Of a stretch of 64,000 nt of DNA, positions 51,943 to 60,973 are shown one piece after another; the stretch's first letter is position 1, and every line of letters begins with the position of its first letter. Position numbers and translations under genes: made by a program. A model generated the notes under the pieces. The model was not told the origin of the DNA and searched no databases. It saw nothing but the letters and a program-made list of their open reading frames with translations. Source of the stretch: Maricaulis sp048270265 (GTDB lineage Bacteria; Pseudomonadota; Alphaproteobacteria; Caulobacterales; Maricaulaceae); the NCBI RefSeq assembly GCF_048270265.1, contig NZ_JBLWTD010000002.1, positions 1 through 64,000 of the forward strand, read 5' to 3'.

Positions 51943-53079
51943 CTAGCGCGCGGCCTGTTGCGTCGACGCGTCGTCAAACAGATGGCTGATCAGATTATAG
52001 CGCACGCCCTTGGTCGTCTCCTCGACCTCATGCAGAAGGCTGGAGGAAAAGATGAAGGCCGTGCCCGGTTCGCCGCGATAGCCTTGACCGGCATATTCGC
52101 GGAAGACCAGCTCGCCGCCCTCATAGTCATCATTGAGGCTGACCGACAGCGCGAAGCGGCGGTATTTGGTGTTCGGACTGGTATTGTCCCGATGCCCCAC
52201 CTTGATGCCCTCACGCGGTCCCTCATAGCGCGCCACATGCAGCAGTTCCCGGCGGGTGACCTGGAAGGCGAAGGCCTTCTGAATTTGCGGCGTGATGCGT
52301 TCGGCGATGCGCTGGTCGAGCCGGGCGAGCAGGGCCGGGTCTTTCAGCACGTGGTCGACCCGGTCCTGCCGGTGATAGTCGGAGGCCATGAACTTGTATT
52401 CAGCAGGGTCCTGCGGGTCGGGCCGGTCGACGCGAAATCCGTCAGTCGATTCGAAGCGGTCGATCAACATGCGGCACTCATCTGGGTCGAACGCGCGCGG
52501 GATGATGAGGACGGGCGGGTGACCCGGGATCCAGCCCTGCTTGTCCGCCTCCGATTCCTGCAGCTCCAGACCGCGGACGGTTTCCAGTGACTGGTCGATA
52601 GCGTCGGGATTATGATTCATGATGCGCCTGACTTGTCCGTTCGCTGAGATGACAATGATCCGGCTGGCGCCGCTCGCCTGCAGGTCATGGCCGTGCTGAG
52701 GCCCGAAGCGCGCCAGCAGTGTGCCGTTCGGATCGCCACAGATCGGCGCCCCCAGTCCGGCTTCGCGCTTGATCGCCTGGGCACTTGCCGCATCGGAGTC
52801 ACTGGTTATGAAAATCAGATGCGCGCCCGCGCTTTTGATACTGGCTTCGCGACCGGCCCACGCCTTCATCCAGGCCGGTAACGCGTCATCGGTCAGCCGG
52901 CCGGTGAAAACGAGAATGAGCGGGCGCCCGGCATAGAGGTCGCTACGCAATCGGAGTGACCGGCCGGTTTCGTCGAGTGTTTCGACATCCAGCAGGAAGT
53001 CGCCAGCGGTGAGGGCCGAGACGTACCGGCCGAGCAGCGGCGTCGCTCTTTGCATCGCCGGGGTTTTGTGGCTTTCCAT
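51943..53079 (-). CDS. Redoxin-like domain fused to 2-oxoglutarate/Fe(II) prolyl-4-hydroxylase-like oxygenase
   Basis: 378 residues. Residues 20-170 resemble a peroxiredoxin/AhpC-TSA fold (FTGRLTDDALPAWMKAW; LIFITSDSDAASAQAIKREAGL; ICGDPNGTLLARFG), but the peroxidatic cysteine that normally follows the first strand is absent; the only cysteine there is C114. Residues about 185-370 are a P4H-type oxygenase with metal ligands H296 and D298 (GHRDNTS), H350 (LLHEVEE) and the 2-oxoglutarate arginine R360. The substrate may be proline in peptides or an amino acid. Redoxin-P4H fusions of this type are recorded in marine alphaproteobacteria, but biochemistry is lacking. Confidence 0.85.
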   Translation of the reverse strand: MESHKTPAMQRATPLLGRYVSALTAGDFLLDVETLDETGRSLRLRSDLYAGRPLILVFTGRLTDDALPAWMKAWAGREASIKSAGAHLIFITSDSDAASAQAIKREAGLGAPICGDPNGTLLARFGPQHGHDLQASGASRIIVISANGQVRRIMNHNPDAIDQSLETVRGLELQESEADKQGWIPGHPPVLIIPRAFDPDECRMLIDRFESTDGFRVDRPDPQDPAEYKFMASDYHRQDRVDHVLKDPALLARLDQRIAERITPQIQKAFAFQVTRRELLHVARYEGPREGIKVGHRDNTSPNTKYRRFALSVSLNDDYEGGELVFREYAGQGYRGEPGTAFIFSSSLLHEVEETTKGVRYNLISHLFDDASTQQAAR

Positions 53080-53125
53080 TCAGCCACTTTAGTTGCGTGT
53101 GCGAACTGAAACAAGCAATATGAGG

Positions 53126-54133
53126 CTAGAGGCGTTCCAGCACGCGTTCCAGTTCCTTCATATCATCCGGCAATTCGCTCTCGAAGCGCAGAGCCTCGCC
53201 GGTCACAGGGTGTTTGAAACCCAGGACGGCAGCATGCAGCGCCTGGCGCCGAAAATCCCGCAGGAAGGGGTCGCAGATCTCAGAACCGAGCAGGCGTCCG
53301 CGCTTGGAGCCATAGACCGGATCGCCCAGAAGGTGGCAGCCGATATGGGCCATGTGGACGCGGATCTGGTGCGTGCGGCCGGTCTCGAGGCGGCACTCGA
53401 TCTTGGCGGCGAGGCCGGCGCCGATCGAGGCGTGCGGATCCTGGCCATAGCGCGCCAGGGTGACGTAATTGGTGATGGCGTGCTTGCCGGCGGTGCTGTT
53501 GGGGTCGTGCGGTACTTCAAACTTGGTCCGGTCGCGTGAGGAACGCATCAATTGCGTCTCGATACGTCCGTCCTTGGGATTGGGGGAGTGCCGGGTGAAG
53601 GCGATATAGGCGCGCTCGACCGAGTGGCGGGAGAACTGGATCGTCATTCCCTTGTGCGCCGCGTCCGACTTGGCCGCGACCATCACGCCGGATGTATCCT
53701 TGTCGAGCCGGTGGACAATACCTGGCCGCTCGACGCCGCCAATGCCTGACAGCGAGCCGGCGCAATGATGCAGCAGGCCGTGCACCAGCGTGCCGGACCA
53801 GTTTCCCGGTGCCGGATGCACCGCGAGGCCGACCGGTTTGACCAGTACGACGAGGTCATCGTCTTCATAGAGGATATCGAGATCCATCTTTTCCGGGGTC
53901 GGATCCGCGGCGACGGGGGGCGGGACAGTGAGGACATAGACCGCACCGGCCATCACCTTGGCCGAGCAATCGCTCAACACGATGCCGTTGCAGGTCAGCT
54001 GTCCGCTATCAACCAGGGTTTTGAGCCGCGACCGGGACAGGGTTTCGAACTGGGCGGTCAGCCAGCGGTCGACGCGCTGGCCGCGCGCCTCGTCATCGGC
54101 TGTCGCGGTGAGAGTGTCTTCGGGTCGATTCAT
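53126..54133 (-). CDS. rluD: RluA/RluD-family 23S rRNA pseudouridine synthase
   Basis: 335 residues starting at the ATG at 54133. N-terminal S4 domain (about 15-70, RVDRWLTAQFETLSRSRLKTLVDSG) then the synthase domain: DDLVVLVKPVGLAVHPAPGN, the catalytic Asp in GIVHRLDKDTSG (about 138-149), and GRTHQIRVHMAHIGCHLLGDPVYG. RluD modifies helix 69 of 23S rRNA. RluA/C paralogues share these motifs, so the exact target is inferred from the S4 domain and length. Confidence 0.88.
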   Translation of the reverse strand: MNRPEDTLTATADDEARGQRVDRWLTAQFETLSRSRLKTLVDSGQLTCNGIVLSDCSAKVMAGAVYVLTVPPPVAADPTPEKMDLDILYEDDDLVVLVKPVGLAVHPAPGNWSGTLVHGLLHHCAGSLSGIGGVERPGIVHRLDKDTSGVMVAAKSDAAHKGMTIQFSRHSVERAYIAFTRHSPNPKDGRIETQLMRSSRDRTKFEVPHDPNSTAGKHAITNYVTLARYGQDPHASIGAGLAAKIECRLETGRTHQIRVHMAHIGCHLLGDPVYGSKRGRLLGSEICDPFLRDFRRQALHAAVLGFKHPVTGEALRFESELPDDMKELERVLERL

Positions 54134-54189
54134 GGCCGGACAGTCCCTCAGGCGTAGCAGGAATGCAACGCACGCCTTTTTGCTGCGGT

Positions 54190-54229
54190 GCGTCAAATAC
54201 CTGTCATTGCTTTGTCGGGGAAGTGTCAT
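54190..54229 (+). promoter_or_regulatory. Candidate Pho box ahead of the TonB receptor and phoD
   Basis: Three heptamers at exact 11-bp spacing: CTGTCAT (54201-54207, 7/7 to the consensus repeat), TTGTCGG (54212-54218, 4/7) and GTGTCAT (54223-54229, 6/7). A fourth GCGTCAA (54190-54196, 4/7) continues the phase. Pho boxes are direct CTGTCAT-type repeats with 4-bp spacers bound by PhoB. The site is 70-109 bp upstream of the receptor ATG, and the operon contains a phosphatase, which fits phosphate-starvation control. Confidence 0.65.
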
Positions 54230-54298
54230 ATCCAGCGCGTAGGCCAAGCGGGAACCAGATATGGCTGGCTTTTCCGTACCGTGAACAGGGGACGTTCC

Positions 54299-56671
54299 AT
54301 GACTTTCAAGGCCCATCTACTTTGCGCAGCTGCTGCGACTGCCACGCTCGCTTTTGCTGCAGGTGCTCAGGCGCAACAGTCCGAGGCAGCGTCCGCGGGC
54401 AGCCATGTCGAGGTTATCCGCGTCACGACCCAGTTCCGCGAACAATCCCTCGCTGACGTGCCGGTGAACGTCGCAGCCTTCGATGCCGAATTGCTTGCCG
54501 CGCTCGACATCCAGGATTTCGAGGATCTCGCCGCCTTCACGCCCGGCCTGATTGTGCAGGAACAGAGCCCCAACAATACCGGCTATTCGATTCGCGGCAT
54601 CACCACCGATAGTGGCGAAGCGACGTCCGAGACCCGCGTTGCTGTATTCCAGGACGGTGTTTCGGTCACCCGCTCGCGCGGTTCCTATATCGAATTGTTC
54701 GATATCGAACGCGTTGAAGTCGCCAAGGGCCCGCAACCGACCCTGTTTGGTCGCGGCGCACTGATTGGCGGTATCAATATCATCCAGAACAAGGCCGATG
54801 ACGAGTTCTCTGCCTCGGCCGAAATCGGTGTCGGCAATGACGGTCAGCGCGAAGCGCGCGGTCATGTCAATTTCCGACTCGCCGAGGACTACGGGCTTCG
54901 CTTCGCGCTCGTCAGCCGCGAACGTGATGGCTATATCGATAATGTCCTCGGTGGCCGTGACCTGCAGGGCCGTGACACCTGGGCTGCACGTGCCGTGCTC
55001 TCGGGCCAGCCCAATGAGCGCTTCTCATTCGATCTCGTCGCCAACTACCAGGAAGACACGCCTCCGGGGACGTCCTTCAAATCGGGCACATTCCTGGTTC
55101 CCGGTGGCGATACCAATCCGTTTACGCCTGCAGCGCTGAACTCGATCGCCGGGTTCGAGGGCGACCGGGAACTCGGCCTCGAGCGGACGGTGCGCGGCGT
55201 CACGGTGCTGGGCACCCTCGACCTCAATGACGCCTGGACGCTGTCCTCGATCACCGGCTGGCGCGATTTCGACTCGGTCGAGATATTCGATCCCGAAGGT
55301 TCAGCCCTGCCAATGGTGGTGCTCGGTGAAGACGCGACCGGCGAGCAGGCGAGCCAGGAATTCCGCTTCTCCTACGACAATGGCGGTCAGTGGACCGGCT
55401 CGGTCGGCTTGCTCGCCTTCCACGAGACCGGCACCCAGCGCATCCCGGTCGGGCTCAATGAAGCCCAGATCCAGGCGCTGCTGGCCCCGACCCTGGCGGC
55501 CGGTTTCGGTGCCAGCGTGGCGGAGCTGGAAGGTCTGCTGGCGCTCAATGGCTTTCCGGGCGTGCAGCTTGCCAACCCCTACAACCCCTTCCCCTATTCA
55601 GTGGCGGCCCTGCTGGGTCAGGGCCAGCTGGTGCCGCTGCGCGATCTTTATCTCGAAGAGGGCTCCAACTCCGGCGAGACGACCTCCTATGATATCTTCG
55701 CCGATGCCTCCTATGAGGTGAATGATCGTCTGACGCTCACCGCGGGCCTGCGCTGGACCCGCGAGGACAAGACCTCTTCCGGCTATGGCCGCAATATCGC
55801 GGGGCCGAACTTCGTCACCTTCGCCGACACCCTCATCTTGCCCGCCACGCCGGGTGGCGCGGAAGTGTCGGATTCGGGCGAGTTCGATGACTTCACCTGG
55901 CGGTTCGCCGCGTCCTACGCGCTCACCGATCAGGCCAATGCCTGGATCAGCTATGCCCGTGGGCGCCGACCCGACGTGATCTCTCTCGACAGCTCGTCGG
56001 CGACGATGTTCTCGACTTCTCCGGCGGAGATTGTCGACTCGATCGAGGCCGGGGCTTTCTGGACCTTTGGTGCCGGTTCGGTGTCGGGATCGATCTTCTA
56101 TTCGGAATACGAGAATTTCCAGACCACCCGTTTCGACCCCAACCAGGTCAGTTTTGTTGTCGACAACGCCGGTAGCGCGACCCAGTACGGGCTTGAGCTG
56201 CAGGGCGAATACGCGTTCGGTGACCGGATCAGTCTCTACGCGACCTATGCCTATAACTCGGCGACCTTCGACGACACCGATGATGCCGGCAATGCCCTCG
56301 AGCTGGCGGGCAATACCTTCCGCTATGCACCGGAGCACTCCGCCTCCTTCGGTCTGAATGTGAACCTCGCCGAGGGCGATTGGGGCCGGGTGAGTTTCCT
56401 GCCGAGCTATAGCTGGCAGTCGCGCATCTATTTCGACAATGACAATGACCGGTTCGGCGGTATTCTCACCCAGGAGGCCTATGGCCTGCTCAATGCCCGC
56501 ATCCGGTTCGAGACCGCTGATGAGCGCTATCATGCCGAGATTTACGGCTCCAACCTCACCGATGAGGACTATCTGATCGATGCCGGCAATACGGGCGGCT
56601 CCTTCGGTATCCCGACCTTCATCGCCGGCTCGCCACTGCTCTGGGGTGCGCGTATCGGCATGGAATTCTAG
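54299..56671 (+). CDS. TonB-dependent outer-membrane receptor
   Basis: 790 residues from the ATG at 54299; the upstream in-frame codons are not protein-like. Signal peptide ending at AGAQAQ (about residue 26). The TonB box region is VEVIRVTTQFREQSL. Plug domain about 45-160 with VPVNVAAFDAELLAAL and the VEVAKGPQPTLFGRGALIGGINI motif. The rest is a 22-strand barrel, finishing with an aromatic GMEF. Putative ligand: an organophosphate or phosphorylated compound, since phoD follows and a Pho-like box precedes it. Sugar or siderophore uptake cannot be excluded. Confidence 0.93.
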   Translation: MTFKAHLLCAAAATATLAFAAGAQAQQSEAASAGSHVEVIRVTTQFREQSLADVPVNVAAFDAELLAALDIQDFEDLAAFTPGLIVQEQSPNNTGYSIRGITTDSGEATSETRVAVFQDGVSVTRSRGSYIELFDIERVEVAKGPQPTLFGRGALIGGINIIQNKADDEFSASAEIGVGNDGQREARGHVNFRLAEDYGLRFALVSRERDGYIDNVLGGRDLQGRDTWAARAVLSGQPNERFSFDLVANYQEDTPPGTSFKSGTFLVPGGDTNPFTPAALNSIAGFEGDRELGLERTVRGVTVLGTLDLNDAWTLSSITGWRDFDSVEIFDPEGSALPMVVLGEDATGEQASQEFRFSYDNGGQWTGSVGLLAFHETGTQRIPVGLNEAQIQALLAPTLAAGFGASVAELEGLLALNGFPGVQLANPYNPFPYSVAALLGQGQLVPLRDLYLEEGSNSGETTSYDIFADASYEVNDRLTLTAGLRWTREDKTSSGYGRNIAGPNFVTFADTLILPATPGGAEVSDSGEFDDFTWRFAASYALTDQANAWISYARGRRPDVISLDSSSATMFSTSPAEIVDSIEAGAFWTFGAGSVSGSIFYSEYENFQTTRFDPNQVSFVVDNAGSATQYGLELQGEYAFGDRISLYATYAYNSATFDDTDDAGNALELAGNTFRYAPEHSASFGLNVNLAEGDWGRVSFLPSYSWQSRIYFDNDNDRFGGILTQEAYGLLNARIRFETADERYHAEIYGSNLTDEDYLIDAGNTGGSFGIPTFIAGSPLLWGARIGMEF

Positions 56672-56697
56672 GCGCGCGCATTCGGCCGCCAAGTACA

Positions 56698-56742
56698 GGG
56701 GAGGGTATGCCACTCGCAGGCTTCGCGTGGGCACGCCCTCCC
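56698..56742 (+). terminator. Hairpin after the TonB receptor gene
   Basis: GGGAGGGTATGCC-type left arm and GGCACGCCCTCCC-type right arm pair around a GC-rich loop with a few mismatches, 27 bp past the receptor stop. No T-tract follows, so it may attenuate rather than abolish read-through into phoD. Confidence 0.55.
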
Positions 56743-56843
56743 ATGGGACTTGCAAAACCAACTGGCCTTGCTGCCGTGAACACGCAACAATCCCTGCAGG
56801 GTTGGTATAGGCAGCGGACAAACTGTCGGTACGGGAGAATGAG

Positions 56844-58547
56844 ATGAGCAAGATCAAGCTGACGCGGCGGGCCGCGCTTATGGGCGCCGCGGGTGCCTCA
56901 CTCGCAGTCGGCGCCTGCTCGCCGCGCATCGAAGCCTTTCAGCCGGCGAGCCAGGATGGCCCCTTCCGTCACGGCGTTGCCTCGGGTGATCCGGACCAGA
57001 CCAGCGTGATGTTATGGACGGCCCTGACCAATGATGGCGGCGGCTATCGCGGCGTCGAGGTCGCAACCGATCCCGGATTCGAGACCATCGTGTTCGAGAG
57101 TGGCGAGGATATCCGCTATGTCATGATGCAGCCGCTGGGGACGCTGAAAATCCTGGCGACCGGACTTCGGCCGGGCCAGACCTATTTCTATCGCTTCCGT
57201 CTCGACGATGCCTATTCCCCGGTCGGGACCACGCGCACCCTGCCGGTTGGCGCGGTCGGCACCTACACGATCGGCATTTTTTCCTGCGCCAACTTCCCGG
57301 CCGGGCATTTCAATGTCTATCGCGAGGCGGCGGAAAATGGCGGGCTCGATCTCGTCCTTCACCTCGGCGATTATCTCTACGAATACGCCATGGGCCAGTA
57401 TGCGACCGGCAATGCCGAGGCGCTCAATCGTGTGCCCGACCCGGTCCATGAAATGATCTCGGCGGCCGATTACGTCGCCCGCCACGCCCAGTACAAGTCC
57501 GATCCCGACCTGCAGGCCCTGCACGCCGCTGCGCCCTGGATCATGACCTGGGATGATCACGAGACGGCCAATGACAGCAATCGGGACGGTGCGGAAAACC
57601 ACAATGAAGGTGAGGGCAGCTGGGATGATCGCCGCACGGCGGCCTTGCGTGCCTGGTATGACTGGACTCCTACACGCGAGCCCGAGGGCGATAATCGCCA
57701 GCGCTATGGCGCCTATGAGATCGGTGACCTGGCCACGCTGGTGATGCTGGAATCCCGCCTGACCGACCGCGACCCGCAAGTCTCGCTCGACAGTTTCCCG
57801 GTCGCGTCCGATGCCGATGACAGCGATCCGGATGTGCTGGCCGCTGTCGCCGCCTGGAAGCGCGACGTGGTTGGTGATGAGAGCCGGACCCTGGTCGGGG
57901 AGCAGCAGATCGCCGGCATTCGTGATGCCTGCGCTGCCTCGCTGGCGGCGGGCAAACCGTGGCGTATTCTCGGTAACCAGGTGATCATGGCGCGGGTGAA
58001 CTTCCCGAACTTCGCGGAAGAAATGCCCGGCTGGTTGCGCTGGTACGCCACGCGCGACAGCGAGTTTGCCCGCAATTTCATCATGCGCACCCGCTTTGAA
58101 GTCCCCTTCAATCTCGACATGTGGGACGGCTACCCCGCCGAGCGCGAGCGGCTCTATGCCGCCCTGCGCGAGGTCGGTGCCGATGTCATCACCGTTACCG
58201 GCGATGTGCATTCCTTCTGGGCCAATGACCTGGTCGACAATTCCGGTCACCGGATCGGCACCGAACTGGTCGGTGCCTCGGTCACCAGCCCGTCGCCATT
58301 TTCCGGCTTTGCCGCACCGGGGGTCGATTACGGCAAGATGATGCGCGAGGCCAATCGTGATGTTGCCCAGTGCAATATGGTCGATCACGGCTTCATCAGG
58401 CTGACCCTGACGCCGAATGAGGCGCTGGCCGATTTCGTGACCGTCTCGACAATCGACAGCCGTGACTACCGCGCCGGGATCGACAGTCAGTGGCGGATGC
58501 AGCCTGCCCAGGGCGGCGAGGCTCCGGTGGCCGAGCGGGTCGGCTAG
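56844..58547 (+). CDS. phoD: Alkaline phosphatase D (PhoD) family
   Basis: 567 residues. A Tat signal (LTRRAALMGAAG) ends at a lipobox-like VGAC (about residue 25), suggesting an exported, possibly lipidated enzyme. PhoD motifs: FRHGVASGDP, FSCANFPAGHFNVY, HLGDYLYEYA (metal ligand Asp), WDDHETAND (metal ligands), RILGNQVIMARV, and GDVHSFWAND near 453. PhoD uses Ca/Fe and cleaves phosphomonoesters and diesters outside the cytoplasm. AGAATGAG precedes the ATG. It shares the putative Pho regulon site with the receptor gene 172 bp upstream. Confidence 0.93.
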   Translation: MSKIKLTRRAALMGAAGASLAVGACSPRIEAFQPASQDGPFRHGVASGDPDQTSVMLWTALTNDGGGYRGVEVATDPGFETIVFESGEDIRYVMMQPLGTLKILATGLRPGQTYFYRFRLDDAYSPVGTTRTLPVGAVGTYTIGIFSCANFPAGHFNVYREAAENGGLDLVLHLGDYLYEYAMGQYATGNAEALNRVPDPVHEMISAADYVARHAQYKSDPDLQALHAAAPWIMTWDDHETANDSNRDGAENHNEGEGSWDDRRTAALRAWYDWTPTREPEGDNRQRYGAYEIGDLATLVMLESRLTDRDPQVSLDSFPVASDADDSDPDVLAAVAAWKRDVVGDESRTLVGEQQIAGIRDACAASLAAGKPWRILGNQVIMARVNFPNFAEEMPGWLRWYATRDSEFARNFIMRTRFEVPFNLDMWDGYPAERERLYAALREVGADVITVTGDVHSFWANDLVDNSGHRIGTELVGASVTSPSPFSGFAAPGVDYGKMMREANRDVAQCNMVDHGFIRLTLTPNEALADFVTVSTIDSRDYRAGIDSQWRMQPAQGGEAPVAERVG

Positions 58548-58551
58548 CGCG

Positions 58552-59865
58552 TCAGAACTTCAGTCTGAAACCGGCCCGGGCGCGCTGTGCGAGCGTGTCC
58601 GGGACACCGGCCGCACTGGCGTGAGCGGGCCAGTTATGTGCCGCCGCGAGGATATCGCCCAGCATCCGCTTGAGCTTGGCCGGCTTGATATCGGCATAGC
58701 GTCCGAAGGCCATGAGATCCTCCAGAGTGAAATCGCGGGTCTTGCCGGCCAGTGACATCTGGTGCTGGTGCGTCCACTGGCCGTCGGGATTATGGGCATA
58801 GACCACGTCGAAGGCGGGCGCGAGCCGCCATTGGCCGGTCTTGTCCATCAGATAGGCGATATTCTTGACGTGATCATCCTGGTTGCGGATGACGATATTG
58901 AGCAGGGCGCGGCGCACCTGCTGCTCAATCGCCTCAGGGCCGAGACCGAGCATGCGGATCGTCTCGATCGCCTGTTCATAGGAATAGGCGCGCGGCAGGT
59001 TGAAATCGAAATGGCGCATCGCGCAGAGCGATTGCATGTGCAGCTTGCCGCCGGTTTCGGTGCGGTCAAAGCGCCGGGTCATGAAATGGGCGCGGCCGCC
59101 TTCTTCGTGCAGGCGTGAACGGCTCATCTCGACGCCGGCCTCCAGCGCCAGCCGGTAGCAGGCATATTCCAGCCGGCCATAGCCGAGCGGGTCGGCGACT
59201 TCCTTGTCGGCATTGCCGCTGACGCCGTCGAATTTCATCAGCCAGTGGGTAAAGCCCGATCCGGTCTCGACCTGGCCGGAATTAAATTCCCCCGTGCTTT
59301 CATTCCAGGCCAGCACAGCCTTGGCGCGGGCGCCGCCAGCGGAGGTCCCGACGCGCAGGATATCGCGCAGGGCATCGCGATCATCCTCGCCATCAAGGCT
59401 TCCGCCGAGTGCTTCGCGATCCTGGATAACCCTTTGCGCCAGCTCGACCAGCGGCGCGATATCAAGCGCGCGTCCGGCCCGGCCCGGCGTTCCCCGCGAG
59501 GGCTCGAATTCCAGTGCGCCCATGCCGCGCGTGCCGGTATAGCAAAGGCGCTCGACCGAGTTGAAACTGCCGGGCGTGCGCCCCTGTTCCGCCAGCCAGC
59601 GATCGATCAGAAGATTGCCGAACTTGTCCGGCAGGCTGTCGGCGAGCAGGCCGGGTAGGCCCTTGAAGGTCTCGCGCGGCAGGGCGGGGAAATCGTAGAC
59701 ACCGCGTCGCAGCGGCATGGTCAGCGGGGCGACCTCGATGTGCGAGGCGGCGAATTCGGGCGTGTATTCAAACACGCCGACATCGCGGCTCGCATCCCAG
59801 ACAACGGCACCGATCATCCGGCCCCACAGATTGACCTTCGCGCGCGTGTTCGGCGTTTCACCCAT
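58552..59865 (-). CDS. hipA: HipA-like serine/threonine kinase toxin
   Basis: 437 residues (start at the ATG at 59865 inside the hipB 3' end; overlap 8 bp). N-terminal subdomain-1 (VNLWGRMIGAVVWD; PGLLADSLPDKFGNLLI) and the kinase core with the autophosphorylation loop GTSAGGARAKA (Ser175), catalytic Asp330 in IRNQDDHVKN and metal-binding Asp353 in LAPAFDVVY. HipA kinases inactivate targets such as glutamyl-tRNA synthetase and induce growth arrest. All key residues are present, so it is probably active. It belongs to a two-gene module with the antitoxin upstream. Confidence 0.92.
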   Translation of the reverse strand: MGETPNTRAKVNLWGRMIGAVVWDASRDVGVFEYTPEFAASHIEVAPLTMPLRRGVYDFPALPRETFKGLPGLLADSLPDKFGNLLIDRWLAEQGRTPGSFNSVERLCYTGTRGMGALEFEPSRGTPGRAGRALDIAPLVELAQRVIQDREALGGSLDGEDDRDALRDILRVGTSAGGARAKAVLAWNESTGEFNSGQVETGSGFTHWLMKFDGVSGNADKEVADPLGYGRLEYACYRLALEAGVEMSRSRLHEEGGRAHFMTRRFDRTETGGKLHMQSLCAMRHFDFNLPRAYSYEQAIETIRMLGLGPEAIEQQVRRALLNIVIRNQDDHVKNIAYLMDKTGQWRLAPAFDVVYAHNPDGQWTHQHQMSLAGKTRDFTLEDLMAFGRYADIKPAKLKRMLGDILAAAHNWPAHASAAGVPDTLAQRARAGFRLKF

Positions 59866-60214
59866 TGCCCGGCTCGTCATCCCAGCTCCAGGGTGCCGGG
59901 TCGCTCTTGCGGTCGCGCACGCGCAGGCGGCGCTGGCCGGTCTCGCTCATCGGGTCGAGCGGGCTGAGACTGGCATCGGGGACAAGTTCGAGAACGCGGT
60001 CGGTCAGGCCCAGGGCCCGCAAGACCCGCACCAGCGTCTCGATCGTGCCGCTGGTGCCGGCTTCGAGACGCATCAGGGTCGAGCGGGAAATCCCGGCGCT
60101 GGACGCCAGGTCCGCCTGCTTGATGCCACGCGATATCCGATAGGCCTCGATCCGCAGCCCCAGGGCTGCAATGATCTCGGAGACAGGTTGGAGGGATTCT
60201 GTGTCAGGGCTCAT
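59858..60214 (-). CDS. hipB: HipB-like XRE-family antitoxin
   Basis: 118 residues. Helix-turn-helix of the XRE/Cro type at about 18-70 (IEAYRISRGIKQADLASSAGISRSTLMRLEAGTSG shares the canonical layout). The C-terminal tail, rich in Asp/Pro/Trp, may contact HipA. It represses its own operon: the start codon lies within a 12-bp inverted repeat (60212-60223 with 60248-60259). Translational overlap with hipA allows coupled expression. Confidence 0.9.
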   Translation of the reverse strand: MSPDTESLQPVSEIIAALGLRIEAYRISRGIKQADLASSAGISRSTLMRLEAGTSGTIETLVRVLRALGLTDRVLELVPDASLSPLDPMSETGQRRLRVRDRKSDPAPWSWDDEPGNG

Positions 60215-60334
60215 ATCTGATACTTTACAGCGTTTATTGGCCGAAAGGTATCAGATATGACGCATTATAACAACCGATATAGAGGTGCAGATTTGACGCA
60301 TTAGACTTACATTGCGCTATAATGCATCAAATTT
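60212..60334 (-). promoter_or_regulatory. hipBA operator/promoter region
   Basis: Two layers of repeats in an AT-rich gap of about 130 bp. First, CATATCTGATAC and GTATCAGATATG form a perfect inverted pair around the hipB start. Second, three copies of a 19-mer resembling AGATxTGACGCATTAxAC occur at 60253-60271, 60289-60307 and inverted at 60316-60334. This multi-operator arrangement is typical for HipB-type autoregulation. Confidence 0.7.
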
Positions 60335-60343
60335 GCGACTTTA

Positions 60344-60973
60344 TCAGAGTCTGGCGTTTTCAGCCAGGCGCATGAAACGGTCACGCAGATTGGCGTCGGT
60401 CTTGAATTCGCCGGTAAAGGTCGAGGTGATGGTCGACACATTCGGGTGATGCACACCGCGCGTGGTCATGCACTGGTGTTTGGCGTCGATCAGGATCGCG
60501 ACTCCGCGTGGCTGCATCGCCTCCATCAGCGCATCGGCGATCTGGGCGGTCATGGTTTCCTGGGTCTGCATGCGTTTGGCGAAAATCTCGACGACGCGGG
60601 CGATCTTGGAAATGCCGACTACAGCGGCCGAAGGCAAATAGGCGACATGCGCCACGCCCATGATCGGGGCGAGGTGGTGTTCGCAATGGCTCTCGACATC
60701 GATATTGGTCAGCATGACCATGTCGTCATAGCCCTGCACATCCTCGAAGGTCTTGCCGAGCGCGGCGGCCGGATCGGCGCCATATCCGGAAAACCATTCT
60801 TCCCAGGCCTTGGCGACGCGTTTCGGGGTGTCGAGCAGGCCTTCACGGGCCGGGTCATCGCCGGCCCAGGCGATCAGCGTGCGAACGGCTTCCTCGGCCT
60901 CATGGCGCGAGGGGCGGCCGGTCTCGGTGTCGGGCAGGCGAGCAGAATCAGGTGTCACAGCGTCCATCTCCAT
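60344..60973 (-). CDS. folE: GTP cyclohydrolase I
   Basis: First step of tetrahydrofolate (and pterin) synthesis, GTP to dihydroneopterin triphosphate. 209 residues from the ATG at 60973 (60967 is an in-frame alternative). Zinc and active-site motifs: ESHCEHHLAPIMGVAHVAYLP, GISKIARVVEIFAKRMQTQE, HQCMTTRGVHHPNVSTITS. It faces folP functionally. Its 3' end lies 10 bp from the hip operator region. Confidence 0.96.
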   Translation of the reverse strand: MEMDAVTPDSARLPDTETGRPSRHEAEEAVRTLIAWAGDDPAREGLLDTPKRVAKAWEEWFSGYGADPAAALGKTFEDVQGYDDMVMLTNIDVESHCEHHLAPIMGVAHVAYLPSAAVVGISKIARVVEIFAKRMQTQETMTAQIADALMEAMQPRGVAILIDAKHQCMTTRGVHHPNVSTITSTFTGEFKTDANLRDRFMRLAENARL

